64,000 bases of DNA from Stentor roeselii. Taxonomy: Eukaryota > Ciliophora > Heterotrichea > Heterotrichida > Stentoridae. The stretch lies in the NCBI GenBank assembly GCA_006503475.1, contig RSEH01000191.1:1-64000 (forward strand), read 5' to 3'. Under the pieces are notes generated by a model that was not told the DNA's origin, ran no database searches, and saw nothing but the letters and a program-made list of their open reading frames with translations. The position numbers and the translations under genes are program-made. Below are positions 17,587 through 26,164 of this stretch, piece after piece (within the stretch, counting starts at the first letter, position 1; every line of letters starts with the position of its first letter).

Positions 17587-19083
17587 ATGAAGATCAACCC
17601 TCTCAGATCACTGGATTCAATCAAGAGTCTCTGCCCCTTCCTATCCAAGCAGTCTTCCCTAACATCCGACCTAATAACATCAAACGCGGTCCGATGTCCT
17701 TACATGAAATCAATGAACCTGGTAACCAGCGACCCTCCAAGTCTTGAATCCCTTTCTGAAAAACTGATGAATCCTCTGAACTTCCTCGACCTCGACAGAC
17801 TGAAGCCCTTAAAAAAGCTGACACTTGAAACCCAGCTTTCTCAATCAATTCAGAAGTTGAAAGACGAGGGAAGATATCGAGTTTTCACTAGAATTTTACG
17901 TGAAAAAGGAAACTTCCCAGAAGCTACAGAGTTCATGACAGGAAATAATAAAAAAATTACTGTTTGGTGCAGTAATGACTACTTGGGAATGGGACAACAC
18001 CCTGAAGTATTAAAAGCTATGCATGAGTGCCTTGAAAATCACGGGTCAGGATCAGGGGGAACGAGGAACATTGGAGGAAATACTGAGTTACATGTGCGGC
18101 TTGAAGAGGAACTCGCTGATTTGCATGATAAACCTGCAGCTTTAGTCTGTACTTCAGGGTACGTCGCTAATGAAGCTGCATTAAGCACCATTCCTTCACT
18201 TTTCCCTCAGGGTGTTATTTATTTTTCAGATTCAGAAAATCATGCGTCAATGATCTATGGAATGCGATACTCGAAATTGAATAAAAAGGATATCAGAGTT
18301 TTTAAACATAATGATATGAATCACTTGGAATCTTTACTCAAGGCTGCTGGCTCACAGGAGGATTTTGGAAAAGTTAAGGTTATTGTCTTTGAAAGTGTTT
18401 ATAGCATGAGTGGATCTATTGCACCTTTGGATAAAATAAAAAAATTAGCGGAAAGTTATGATGCTGTTACTTTTGTTGATGAAGTTCATGCTGTTGGACT
18501 TTATGGGAATAGGGGTGGAGGTGTTTGTCAGGAAACAGGGATTGAAATGGATATTGTTTCTGGGACTTTGGGAAAAGCTTTTGGAGTACATGGAGGGTAT
18601 GTCGCTGGGTCTAGTAATATGATTGATTGTATTAGGAGTTTTGCTCCTTCTTTCATTTTTACTACATCACTACCTCCTGTTACTCTTGCTGGATCTATCG
18701 CGTCTATTAGGTACTTGAAGAAAAGTAAAAAGGAACGCGAATTGCTGCATTTTCATGCAAGGACTATGAAAAAAAGACTTGCTGAGGAAAATCTTCCTGT
18801 TATGAATTCGGTTAGTCATATTGTTCCACTTTTTATTGGAAATGCTGCAAAGTGCAAGGAAGTCTCAGATACCATGTTCAGAGAATTCGGGATCTACGTC
18901 CAGCCAATAAACTACCCAACAGTTCCGAGAGGCCAAGAGTTGCTAAGGTTATCTCCAGGACCCTTTCACACCTTAGAAAAAATCGAAGAGTTCATCTCCG
19001 CCGCAAAGCAAGTCTGGAGTCGTTTCGGTCTAACAACTTACCACGATATCCAAAAAAAATCAAAAGAAGAAAATTACCAATAA
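17587..19083 (+). CDS. ALAS: 5-aminolevulinate synthase, mitochondrial
   Basis: The 498-residue enzyme makes 5-aminolevulinate from glycine and succinyl-CoA with PLP, the first step of haem synthesis in the mitochondrial matrix. Signatures are [38 protein letters not shown] and SGTLGKAFG, with the PLP-binding Lys at about residue 330. The N-terminal 70 residues form a presequence with two Cys-Pro haem-regulatory-type motifs, LCPFLSKQ (Cys16) and RCPYMKS (Cys37), as in vertebrate ALAS. The first resembles the CPFLS element of animal ALAS1. Haem could thus block import or activity (inference). The length is within the normal range. Confidence 0.96.
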   Translation: MKINPLRSLDSIKSLCPFLSKQSSLTSDLITSNAVRCPYMKSMNLVTSDPPSLESLSEKLMNPLNFLDLDRLKPLKKLTLETQLSQSIQKLKDEGRYRVFTRILREKGNFPEATEFMTGNNKKITVWCSNDYLGMGQHPEVLKAMHECLENHGSGSGGTRNIGGNTELHVRLEEELADLHDKPAALVCTSGYVANEAALSTIPSLFPQGVIYFSDSENHASMIYGMRYSKLNKKDIRVFKHNDMNHLESLLKAAGSQEDFGKVKVIVFESVYSMSGSIAPLDKIKKLAESYDAVTFVDEVHAVGLYGNRGGGVCQETGIEMDIVSGTLGKAFGVHGGYVAGSSNMIDCIRSFAPSFIFTTSLPPVTLAGSIASIRYLKKSKKERELLHFHARTMKKRLAEENLPVMNSVSHIVPLFIGNAAKCKEVSDTMFREFGIYVQPINYPTVPRGQELLRLSPGPFHTLEKIEEFISAAKQVWSRFGLTTYHDIQKKSKEENYQ

Positions 19084-19143
19084 TAGTAAAATTCTCCAAA
19101 ACTCCTTAAAACCAATCTTTAATTCAAACCATTAAGTCATTAC

Positions 19144-21192
19144 TTAAAGTGAAACATACAAACAACAATGCATGAACCTCGGTGTAAGCATCGGCGGTAT
19201 TTCAGTCCACTTATCTTCAACAACAGAGTACCTTTCAACCAAATTAAGTGCATTGCCATTGAACCCTCCAACAGCATAAATAAACTGACAGTCAGGAGAA
19301 GTGACAGCACTAAGAGTGCACCTCGCATGTTTCATCGGTGCTAAATTAATCCACTTGGCCATCCGAATATCGAACTTTTCAAGACTTCTAAGATACTTGC
19401 TTCCGTCATACCCTCCCAGTGCGTAGATCCCGTCAGGAAGAGTGACGACTGAAAGAGCTCTTCTCGGGGTGCTCATTGGAGGAATGTCCTTCCAACTGGA
19501 AGTTTCAATGCAGAACCTTTCAGCTGAGTTTAAACAAGTCATGTCATTTCCGCCGTATCCTCCTATTGCGTAGATGTTTAAGTCAGGACCTACTGTGCCT
19601 GCTAGTTCGTCTCTTCGGCTTTTAAGACCTGGAAGAGTTGTCCATTCTTCGCCGTTCCATAATTCAAAGTGCTTTAAAGGCACACCGTCGCTCCCTCCGA
19701 TCAGGTAAATGTCGTTTGAGATTGAAACTGAGGAAAAACCACTTCTTGCGTTTAAAAGCTCGAAGTCACCTGGAGTCCATTCGTTACTTACTGGACTGTA
19801 GGTCTCTGTTGTACTTACTCGCTTTCCACTCTGCTTGCCTCCCATTACTATTATGTTGTCTTTGTATAGGACGGCACCGAATTGAGTTCTGGATGCTAGG
19901 GAATCTGAAAGGTAGTCCCAGGAGTTGCTCGCGAAGTTGAAACATTCTAGGGAAACCAAAGACTTATCCGAAAATCCTGATATAGCATAAATATAAGACT
20001 TCGGAGCTCTACACAAAGACGCCAAATCAAACGATTTGATAGAAAAAGTATCATCATCACTATTATACTCCTTAGCCGGTACCTCAACCCACTCAGTGCT
20101 TTCCTTAGGAGTTGATGAATCTTTTCTAAAATCATCTTCATAAAGAGTAAGAGTTGCTCTTTTCACAACAGTAGGCCCTTTAACAACCGGTTTTTTTGCA
20201 GGTTTCAAATTTTTCGGCTTCGCTTGAGTCAGTTCTTTTTTAATCAGCTGAGGTTTTTTCCCTTGCTGTTCAGGAGGTTTCGAGCGAAGATCTTTCGTAA
20301 AAGCGACAGAAGCCAATGCTAAAGGCATTGTTTCTTCTTTCTTCTCAGGCTTCGCCTTCGGAGCACAAGAAAAGTACTGCTTGATGAGTTTCCAGCAGAA
20401 ATTCGCTTCATTATCTCTGGAAAACTGTGCAAAAGGGTCGTTTTTTCCATTAAAAATCGATTTCGAGCATGCCTGCTTAGCAAGAGCTTCTCTTTTCGCT
20501 GCCTTGCTCATGATTTCCAAGTCACTTTCTACTTCATTCCTAAGCAGTTCATTTTTAAAGCTTTGAATGATGCAAAGTTGTTTTTGATTGAAAGTCCTGC
20601 GATTTTCAATTGAATTCTGTTCATTCTGTAAGATATTCTTCATTTTTTCCACATTTTCTCGTTCCCTGGCATCAAGGGCCTCCTTGATGCTTTCAAAGAT
20701 AGAGTGAAAGTCTTCTTGAATCCTTTCAAAGTTATCTTTAAGAGACTTGCTGAGGGAGTCCAGGTCGTTTTCTTCTTTAGAGATTATCGTCTCGTTCATA
20801 AGGACACTGCCCGAGTACGCGTTGAGGATGTCCTTTTGTCTCAGGGCTGCTTTGGCGATTGAAGAGATGTCATGCGACTTGTGCCCGTCGTCAAGAATGC
20901 AACTGACGCAAAGGACTTTTTTATCAGTGTTGCAGTAAGCTTCTATTGCCTTGTTGTGAACTTCGCAAGTCTCTATTGGTGACTGTTGCTTTAAAGTCAT
21001 TAGAGCAAGGTTCGCTGGAAATGAAAGTACGCTGTTTGCAGAGTTCTTCACCCTGCATTGAGGACATGTCACGCTTGAAGACTTGAATAATGTGTTTAAA
21101 CAGGTCTGGCATAAGGAATGACCGCAGGTTGTCAGGATTCGGGGAATTCTGTGAGGCTCTTCGAATTCAAGATGGCACTCGAAGCACTCCAT
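19144..21192 (-). CDS. RING, B-box, coiled-coil, Kelch-repeat protein (probable E3 ubiquitin ligase)
   Basis: The 682-residue product has a RING at residues 4-46 (CFEC, CGHSLCQTCL, CPQC), a B-box at about 75-112 (CEVHNKAIEAYC, CVSC, HKSHD), and a charged coiled coil at about 120-235. A Lys/Pro-rich linker follows, then six Kelch repeats from about 400 to the end (IYAISGF, IIVMGGK, IYLIGGS, IYAIGGY, IYALGGY, IYAVGGF). It is a TRIM-like architecture with a Kelch propeller as substrate-binding part. All RING ligands are present, so it should recruit an E2. It is convergent with ALAS, with 60 bases between the stops. Confidence 0.92.
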   Translation of the reverse strand: MECFECHLEFEEPHRIPRILTTCGHSLCQTCLNTLFKSSSVTCPQCRVKNSANSVLSFPANLALMTLKQQSPIETCEVHNKAIEAYCNTDKKVLCVSCILDDGHKSHDISSIAKAALRQKDILNAYSGSVLMNETIISKEENDLDSLSKSLKDNFERIQEDFHSIFESIKEALDARERENVEKMKNILQNEQNSIENRRTFNQKQLCIIQSFKNELLRNEVESDLEIMSKAAKREALAKQACSKSIFNGKNDPFAQFSRDNEANFCWKLIKQYFSCAPKAKPEKKEETMPLALASVAFTKDLRSKPPEQQGKKPQLIKKELTQAKPKNLKPAKKPVVKGPTVVKRATLTLYEDDFRKDSSTPKESTEWVEVPAKEYNSDDDTFSIKSFDLASLCRAPKSYIYAISGFSDKSLVSLECFNFASNSWDYLSDSLASRTQFGAVLYKDNIIVMGGKQSGKRVSTTETYSPVSNEWTPGDFELLNARSGFSSVSISNDIYLIGGSDGVPLKHFELWNGEEWTTLPGLKSRRDELAGTVGPDLNIYAIGGYGGNDMTCLNSAERFCIETSSWKDIPPMSTPRRALSVVTLPDGIYALGGYDGSKYLRSLEKFDIRMAKWINLAPMKHARCTLSAVTSPDCQFIYAVGGFNGNALNLVERYSVVEDKWTEIPPMLTPRFMHCCLYVSL

Positions 21193-21334
21193 TTTTATGA
21201 AGGGCTTTTGGGAGGATGTGAATGGAATGAAAAAGATTCTTTTTGGTTTTAGGCATTTTTTAAGAGGATGATATTTTTTAGGATGTGGTTTTATTTTTTA
21301 ATAAAGTGGTGGATTTATTATTTATAATTATAGG

Positions 21335-21712
21335 ATGGGTAGGGTTTGTGAGGCAAATGGAAAAATTAATGTTTTCACTGGAATGGTTTCTTTGATCTCT
21401 CCGGCTGTTGGGGATTGGCCTGTTTCTAGTTTTCTTCCATTACCAGTTACTGAGTATGAAAAAAATATTGGTGGAAGGGTCGCTTCTAGAAAATGTAAAA
21501 TAGGTAAAAAAACTGTCACTGGTTGTCCACATTCTGAAAGAAAACATTACGCCAAAAATATGTGCAACGGCTGCTATCACAAATATGGAAGGAAAGGCAC
21601 TGCTTGGGCTTGTGAGCATAGCAATCGAAACCTATATGCAAAAGGTAAATGTCAAAACTGTTATCTAAGGTCTTACATAAAATTACGACAAGCTCCAACA
21701 AATATGGTTTAG
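21335..21712 (+). CDS. Cys/His-rich protein with two C-x-H...YAK...CxxCY repeats
   Basis: The 125-residue product carries a duplicated motif. The first unit reads CPHSERKHYAKNMCNGCYH and the second CEHSNRNLYAKGKCQNCYL. Each has Cys-x-His followed after about 10 residues by CxxCY, four likely zinc ligands. The conserved YAK between the ligand pairs is striking. I do not know a function for this motif; it looks like a small zinc-binding, perhaps nucleic-acid-binding, module. The N-terminal 50 residues are ordinary and hydrophobic-rich. The start ATG follows a TTATAATTATA string. A missing 5' exon cannot be excluded. Confidence 0.7.
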   Translation: MGRVCEANGKINVFTGMVSLISPAVGDWPVSSFLPLPVTEYEKNIGGRVASRKCKIGKKTVTGCPHSERKHYAKNMCNGCYHKYGRKGTAWACEHSNRNLYAKGKCQNCYLRSYIKLRQAPTNMV

Positions 21713-22063
21713 AAGATTTACATTATTATTAGTTTATTTAGAGGATTTATCAAAATTTAATTAATCTTGCTTTACAATTTTATAAAAGGATTTAGGATTT
21801 TATTATAATCAGTTTATTAACCTAAATCGATATTTTCATAAAAAATACAACTGAGTTATAATAATTAAACTAAAATATTCAGTTAAAATGTAGCTTATAA
21901 TGCAAACTAGCCAATTTAATGCTGTTCTTAGGTTTAAAATCAATTTCTTGAATTAAAAGTCAAGTTAGTATTAAGTAAGCTAAAAACCTTCTAAAAAATA
22001 TTATCAAAACCAAGTCCAAACCTAAAAATCACTAAAATCAATCTAAATACATAATAACATAAT
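21713..22063. other. Convergent intergenic region, nothing recognised
   Basis: A 351-base AT-rich stretch between convergent genes, with stops in all frames and no repeat seen. Confidence 0.6.
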
Positions 22064-22522
22064 TTAATTATTGCTGCATTTCCTAACAGCATCCACCAAA
22101 TTCACTGACAATTTAGAAAAATTCCTCGAATAAGTCCTGTGTTTAAAAGTCCTAAACGCAACAGTGGGTGTAGAAACTTCACTAAAATCATCTTCACAAT
22201 TCCTACAAACAGGAGCCAAAGTACAAGTCCTTAAAGTATGATTCCTCGTTCTTCTCTCAGGACTGGTCGGAATAGTTTCATTCGCTCCCAAGCTCTGAAA
22301 AGAAATTCTGTTATCCAAACAAGAAGCCGGTTCATCTTCACTGAGCTGATTCTTGGCCTGTGTTCTAAAAACGGTGAACTCGTCTTTGAATTCAGGGTCA
22401 TCCTGTAAAATCCTCAGATCTTTTGACTGAAGTTTCCAAGACGCTTCAAGTTCTTCAACAGTATTAAGTCTACTGCCACAGTCCACACAAGAGAAAGAAA
22501 CTGAAGAGAAGCTGAGTCCCAT
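22064..22522 (-). CDS. Unknown protein with predicted N-myristoylation signal
   Basis: The 152-residue product begins MGLSFSSVSF, which has Gly2 and Ser6 as required for N-myristoylation. CVDCG near residue 12 gives cysteines that could also be palmitoylated or bind metal, and a second pair, CRNCEDD, lies near residue 108. The rest is polar and Ser/Thr/Arg-rich with no recognised domain. It lies 32 bases downstream of the XLF-like gene on the same strand. Codon use looks like its neighbours, which supports a real gene. Confidence 0.6.
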   Translation of the reverse strand: MGLSFSSVSFSCVDCGSRLNTVEELEASWKLQSKDLRILQDDPEFKDEFTVFRTQAKNQLSEDEPASCLDNRISFQSLGANETIPTSPERRTRNHTLRTCTLAPVCRNCEDDFSEVSTPTVAFRTFKHRTYSRNFSKLSVNLVDAVRKCSNN

Positions 22523-22554
22523 GATTAATTAATATAACTCAAACATAAGAATTA

Positions 22555-23388
22555 TTATAAAAAGTCAAGTTTCGATTTTTCCTTCTTTTTCATAAGTTTC
22601 GCTTGAATGGCTTGTTTTCTTTTGAGTTCTTGTTGACTTTCGATGTAATCATCAGGTTTTCTAAGATTTTCCAAAGGTTTTTCTTTTAATTTCTCGGAAG
22701 GTGAGGCAGGTTTTCTTTTAACTGCCACAGGTTCATCAAGTTTGATGATTTTTTTCACTTTGTTTTCTTCAGCTTGGATTGAAGCGAGAGTCGAGGAATT
22801 TACCAAGTTTTGACTGGGTCCTAAGAAGATGGAAAAGTCATTATTTTGGAGAAGTCTTAGGTCAACATCAGGTTTTCTTTTATTTTGATCTTCAAGTAGT
22901 TTTAAAGCTGCTTCTTGAGCTGCTATTGTGTTGACTAAAGGTAAAAAAATCAACCTTTGCATCACTTTTCGACTTATGGACTTTTCTAGCTTTTCAAGAG
23001 AAAAGACCCACTTGAACTGAAAGAGTCCTTTTATTACTGCCTGGATTTCGAAGGACTTTAATTGCTCGTTTACAAGGTACTTGGAATTTACGTCGAATGA
23101 GGAAATCGCTGCTTGTAGTAAAGGCAGAACTCCTGAAACTCCTCCCAAGACTATTGGGTTGAACTCTTGAACTTCTCTTTGGATCTGAGAAGGCCCTGCT
23201 GTTGAGAAGAAGACTCGGGAGAAGTTTGTCATTAGAAGAGAGTACCTGGGAGTGCCTTCCACGTGAACAAAGCCTCGGACTAGCCAAGGATTGGAGTCTT
23301 GCTCGAATTTCCACCAGGAGACACTGGATAGGTCTTTTAGGTGGTCTTTGTTTTTGATTACGAACTCTGAGTAAAAATCTTTTTGCAT
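22555..23388 (-). CDS. XLF/Cernunnos-like non-homologous end-joining factor (putative)
   Basis: The 277-residue protein has the layout of XLF (NHEJ1). The N-terminal globular head has a WWKF...PWLVRGFVHV segment, then RYSLLMTNFSRVFF, like the first beta-strands of XLF. The helical stretch QRLIFLPLVNTIAAQEAALKLL is followed by a coil to about residue 175, then a long disordered, Lys-rich tail. The tail ends LMKKKEKSKLDFL, a basic run followed by a Leu/Phe end like the Ku-binding motif at the XLF C-terminus. In the family XLF bridges DNA ends with XRCC4-Ligase IV and Ku. The assignment is by fold pattern, not strong identity; an XRCC4 or PAXX relative is an alternative. Confidence 0.5.
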   Translation of the reverse strand: MQKDFYSEFVIKNKDHLKDLSSVSWWKFEQDSNPWLVRGFVHVEGTPRYSLLMTNFSRVFFSTAGPSQIQREVQEFNPIVLGGVSGVLPLLQAAISSFDVNSKYLVNEQLKSFEIQAVIKGLFQFKWVFSLEKLEKSISRKVMQRLIFLPLVNTIAAQEAALKLLEDQNKRKPDVDLRLLQNNDFSIFLGPSQNLVNSSTLASIQAEENKVKKIIKLDEPVAVKRKPASPSEKLKEKPLENLRKPDDYIESQQELKRKQAIQAKLMKKKEKSKLDFL

Positions 23389-23400
23389 GGCCCCCTTATA
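23389..23400. promoter_or_regulatory. 12-bp spacer between divergent start codons
   Basis: Only the bases GGCCCCCTTATA separate the ATG of the XLF-like gene (minus) from the ATG of the dsRBD-DZF gene (plus). The TTATA ends directly at the plus-strand ATG. If both starts are right, promoters must lie inside the opposite coding sequence or both leaders are nearly absent. Confidence 0.6.
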
Positions 23401-24663
23401 ATGGCGGCAGCCAACGACAAAAACCCAATTTCAGTAATCAACGAGTTCTGCTTAAGTACAAATTCCAGGGTCTTTTTTGAATTCATCAACGAAGACAGTG
23501 ACTTCATTGCGCGAGTTATTCACAATGGAGTCATAATCGGTGAAGGACGAGACCGCAAAAAACAGTCTGCAAAATTAAAAGCTGCTCAAATCGCACTTAA
23601 ACAGCTTTTAGGAAACGCATGCGAATCGAAAGAAACAAGAGAAGACAAAATTCGTATTATGGAGAAAGATATCGCAAGTTTACTTGTGAAACTTGGAAGG
23701 ACTGGCAAATATCGGCTTACTTTCAAAGACCCTGTTTTTATTTATACTTATTTTTTGGCTGAGGAGATCATTGCTGAGGCCAAATGCATTACAGAACCTT
23801 CAGCAAAGTTTAAATGTATGAAAAAAGTACTCAATAAACTTAAAATGATGTTTGAAAATGTGAAAAATAAAGAAAAATCACTTGGAAATCAAGGATTTTT
23901 AGAAAAAAATCAGGAAGTTAACCGTGAGATACTCAGTCAAACTGAAAAATTGCTTTTGAATATATTTGATGCGAAAACTGTCTTATTTTTAGAAGATGCT
24001 GTTAAAAAAATATCTCAGATGATCGAGGTTAACATTGTATCGATTGGCAGTCATTCTTTAAAATCACTAAGGAAAGAAAAACAGGTTCTTGACTATTGTG
24101 TCGTTGATGAAAAAATAACTGAAACTTCTATATTTTCAATTCAACAGCTAATCGAAAAGCTGTACCCTGTAAGTCCATCAAATTCAGGGATTTCAAGTGA
24201 TTTGGTGAGAAATGATCAAAAATTTTATTCCATCTTTCCATACATTCGCTTATCCTTCAAGACCTTCAAGGTTCATATTTATTTTTACGATTCTCCACTT
24301 CATCCTTGTTTGATTCATTACGACATGATGCGAAAACAAGTCATGACCAGCCCTTTGATAAAAACTGCGATTTTGTTAAGACATTGGAAACAAAGACATA
24401 ATATCACAATTCCTGTTGAATTGCTTGACCTCCTTTTGTATGACTTGATTGAACCAACTCAGTCCTTGTCTTCTTCTTTTCGACTTATCATGGAACATCT
24501 GGCGAGTGGCTTGTTGCTTCCAGGATCTCCGAGGGCTCCGAATTTGCCAGAATATAAAAATTTTTTAATGAATTGTGCAGCTTCTCAGCTTTATCGAGCA
24601 TCAGCTGAGGCTTTGCAGACTTTGTATATCATTACTCAGGGAGGATTTTTAGGTACTTTTTAG
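23401..24663 (+). CDS. dsRNA-binding plus DZF-domain protein (NF90/NF45/ZFR-like)
   Basis: The product is 420 residues from the ATG at 23401 (the frame is open further only from a TTG). Residues about 8-72 form a dsRBD: NPISVINEFC at the start, a beta-sheet with FFEFI and FIARVI, and KKQSAKLKAAQIALKQLL as the closing helix. The C-terminal half resembles the DZF (pseudo-nucleotidyltransferase) domain of NF90, NF45 and ZFR. It has LIKTAILLRHWKQRHN, LLDLLLYDLI, LASGLLLPGS and AEALQTLYIITQGGF at the end, in the same order as the animal proteins. In animals these heterodimers bind structured RNA and influence splicing, translation and DNA repair. Here the dsRBD precedes the DZF, whereas NF90 has it after. 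The start abuts a TATA string. Confidence 0.78.
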   Translation: MAAANDKNPISVINEFCLSTNSRVFFEFINEDSDFIARVIHNGVIIGEGRDRKKQSAKLKAAQIALKQLLGNACESKETREDKIRIMEKDIASLLVKLGRTGKYRLTFKDPVFIYTYFLAEEIIAEAKCITEPSAKFKCMKKVLNKLKMMFENVKNKEKSLGNQGFLEKNQEVNREILSQTEKLLLNIFDAKTVLFLEDAVKKISQMIEVNIVSIGSHSLKSLRKEKQVLDYCVVDEKITETSIFSIQQLIEKLYPVSPSNSGISSDLVRNDQKFYSIFPYIRLSFKTFKVHIYFYDSPLHPCLIHYDMMRKQVMTSPLIKTAILLRHWKQRHNITIPVELLDLLLYDLIEPTQSLSSSFRLIMEHLASGLLLPGSPRAPNLPEYKNFLMNCAASQLYRASAEALQTLYIITQGGFLGTF

Positions 24664-26164
24664 ATGTAGTTAATTATTTGCTTTAATATCTAGAATAATT
24701 GAAAATTTTGAAGAGTTTAAGTATTTCTTATTTTTTTTTGATTGGACATGAGTCTTTCAAGTTTTGGTTGTTGGTTACTGTTCTATTTATACAGGAATAA
24801 TTATAATAATAAAATTAAATTAAGCAACGACAAGAAGATGATTCATGATTACCAAGAATGAGATTTACTATGATACTTGGAACTTATAAGCATAGATTGA
24901 TTACTTATCCAAGTTTACTGTTGATTTTTTCCAGACCGCAGAGAGTCTGGGATTTGGGCGATGTTGAGTTAATTAGCATTAATTTCTGAGGCAAAACTCT
25001 ATCGATTTATTAAAGAATATACAGCATCATTAATTGTTGTGATATAAGATACTTACATACATTTGATGTGATGAAATCGAAGAAATTTTAAGATTATTTC
25101 ATTAATTGTGATCAAATGTCGCTAGGATTTTTATGTTAAATCTGTTGTTCGGCCTACTTTGAATTAAACTGGAATTTAGAAGTTAATAGGTTTAGGCCTT
25201 AGTTCATTCAGCAGAGAATTGCCTTGAGGAAGATTCTAACGAATGAATATTTAGAAATTCTTAAGAGTCTTCATTCAGATGTGAAAAGATGCTGTAGAAT
25301 TACTTAATAATATGCTGTGAAATAACCGGAGGCTTAGCGAAAATTATTATTATATTATTCTGAGATATCGATTAATCAATATATTTAAAAGCAGTGCTTT
25401 AAAATTAGGAATTTTTTCATTAAATAAAATTTTTTCTCATTCTTTGATTTTACTTGTGATCTGTGGCTTTTTCTATAATAAGTCAAAAGATAAGTGCAAT
25501 AAATCAAAGATCCAAATTCTTAAAAAATAGATAAGGTTTCCCATAATTTTAATTCAAAAGGTTGAAGTAAATTATTCATAAATAACTCCAAGATATTTGA
25601 AGCTTTCCTTTTTTTTCATTCACCAAGATCTTAATGTTCACATTTATTCCTTAAACACATTTAAAAATTATTTAAGTTTCGCTTTATCACGCTATATTAT
25701 TTGTTACACGATGCAAAAAGTTATTCTTCAAAGAAATAAATTCTGGCCAACACATTAAAAAAGTACACAAATCATAATTTCAGTTAAATAAATAGACGTG
25801 TTTTGTATGATTTTATTATGAGTTTTTTTATCTTCTTCTTTGTTGATACTGTTCAATCGGCTAGAGGCTTACAACCTTCACGCTCTTCGAAAAACAAACC
25901 TGCCGATAATAAAATTTTTATAAAGAAATTCCCTGCTCTAGTTTAATCAGAAAAAACTGAGACTTGATAGACTCTGCTTATTTTGCTTCAACACCTTAGA
26001 TATACTTAAATAATTTCTACTTTATTACCTTGAATCATAGAAAAATACTGAAAATTTCAAGAATTTCCTATTTTCATTCGAATTGCACTAAGGCCTTTTT
26101 TCATTTTCGATAATATTTGAATACTGTTCTAAATCTTTCTATCCAGGGAAAAATTTTCATAAAT
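24664..26164. other. Long intergenic region holding a decayed GBP fragment
   Basis: A 1.5-kb gap between two plus-strand genes. The part 24826-25340 is a decayed copy of the GBP-like gene that follows (listed separately). The rest (24664-24825 and 25341-26164) is AT-rich with no recognised feature. A CATAAATATG string gives the start of the next gene. Confidence 0.7.
24826..25340 (+). pseudogene. Decayed tandem copy of the GBP-like GTPase N-terminal region
   Basis: Two blocks align with the intact gene downstream. Bases 24826-25012 match 26186-26398 (the N-terminus up to the P-loop), with CGACAAGAAGA near the start and GACCGCAGAGxGTCTGG in the middle. Bases about 25060-25340 match about 26895-27150, including a well-kept GAGTTCATTCAGCAG-like block at about 25202. 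About 500 bases between them, covering most of the GTPase core, are missing. Several stops and indels break the frame. It is the fossil of a tandem duplication. Confidence 0.8.
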
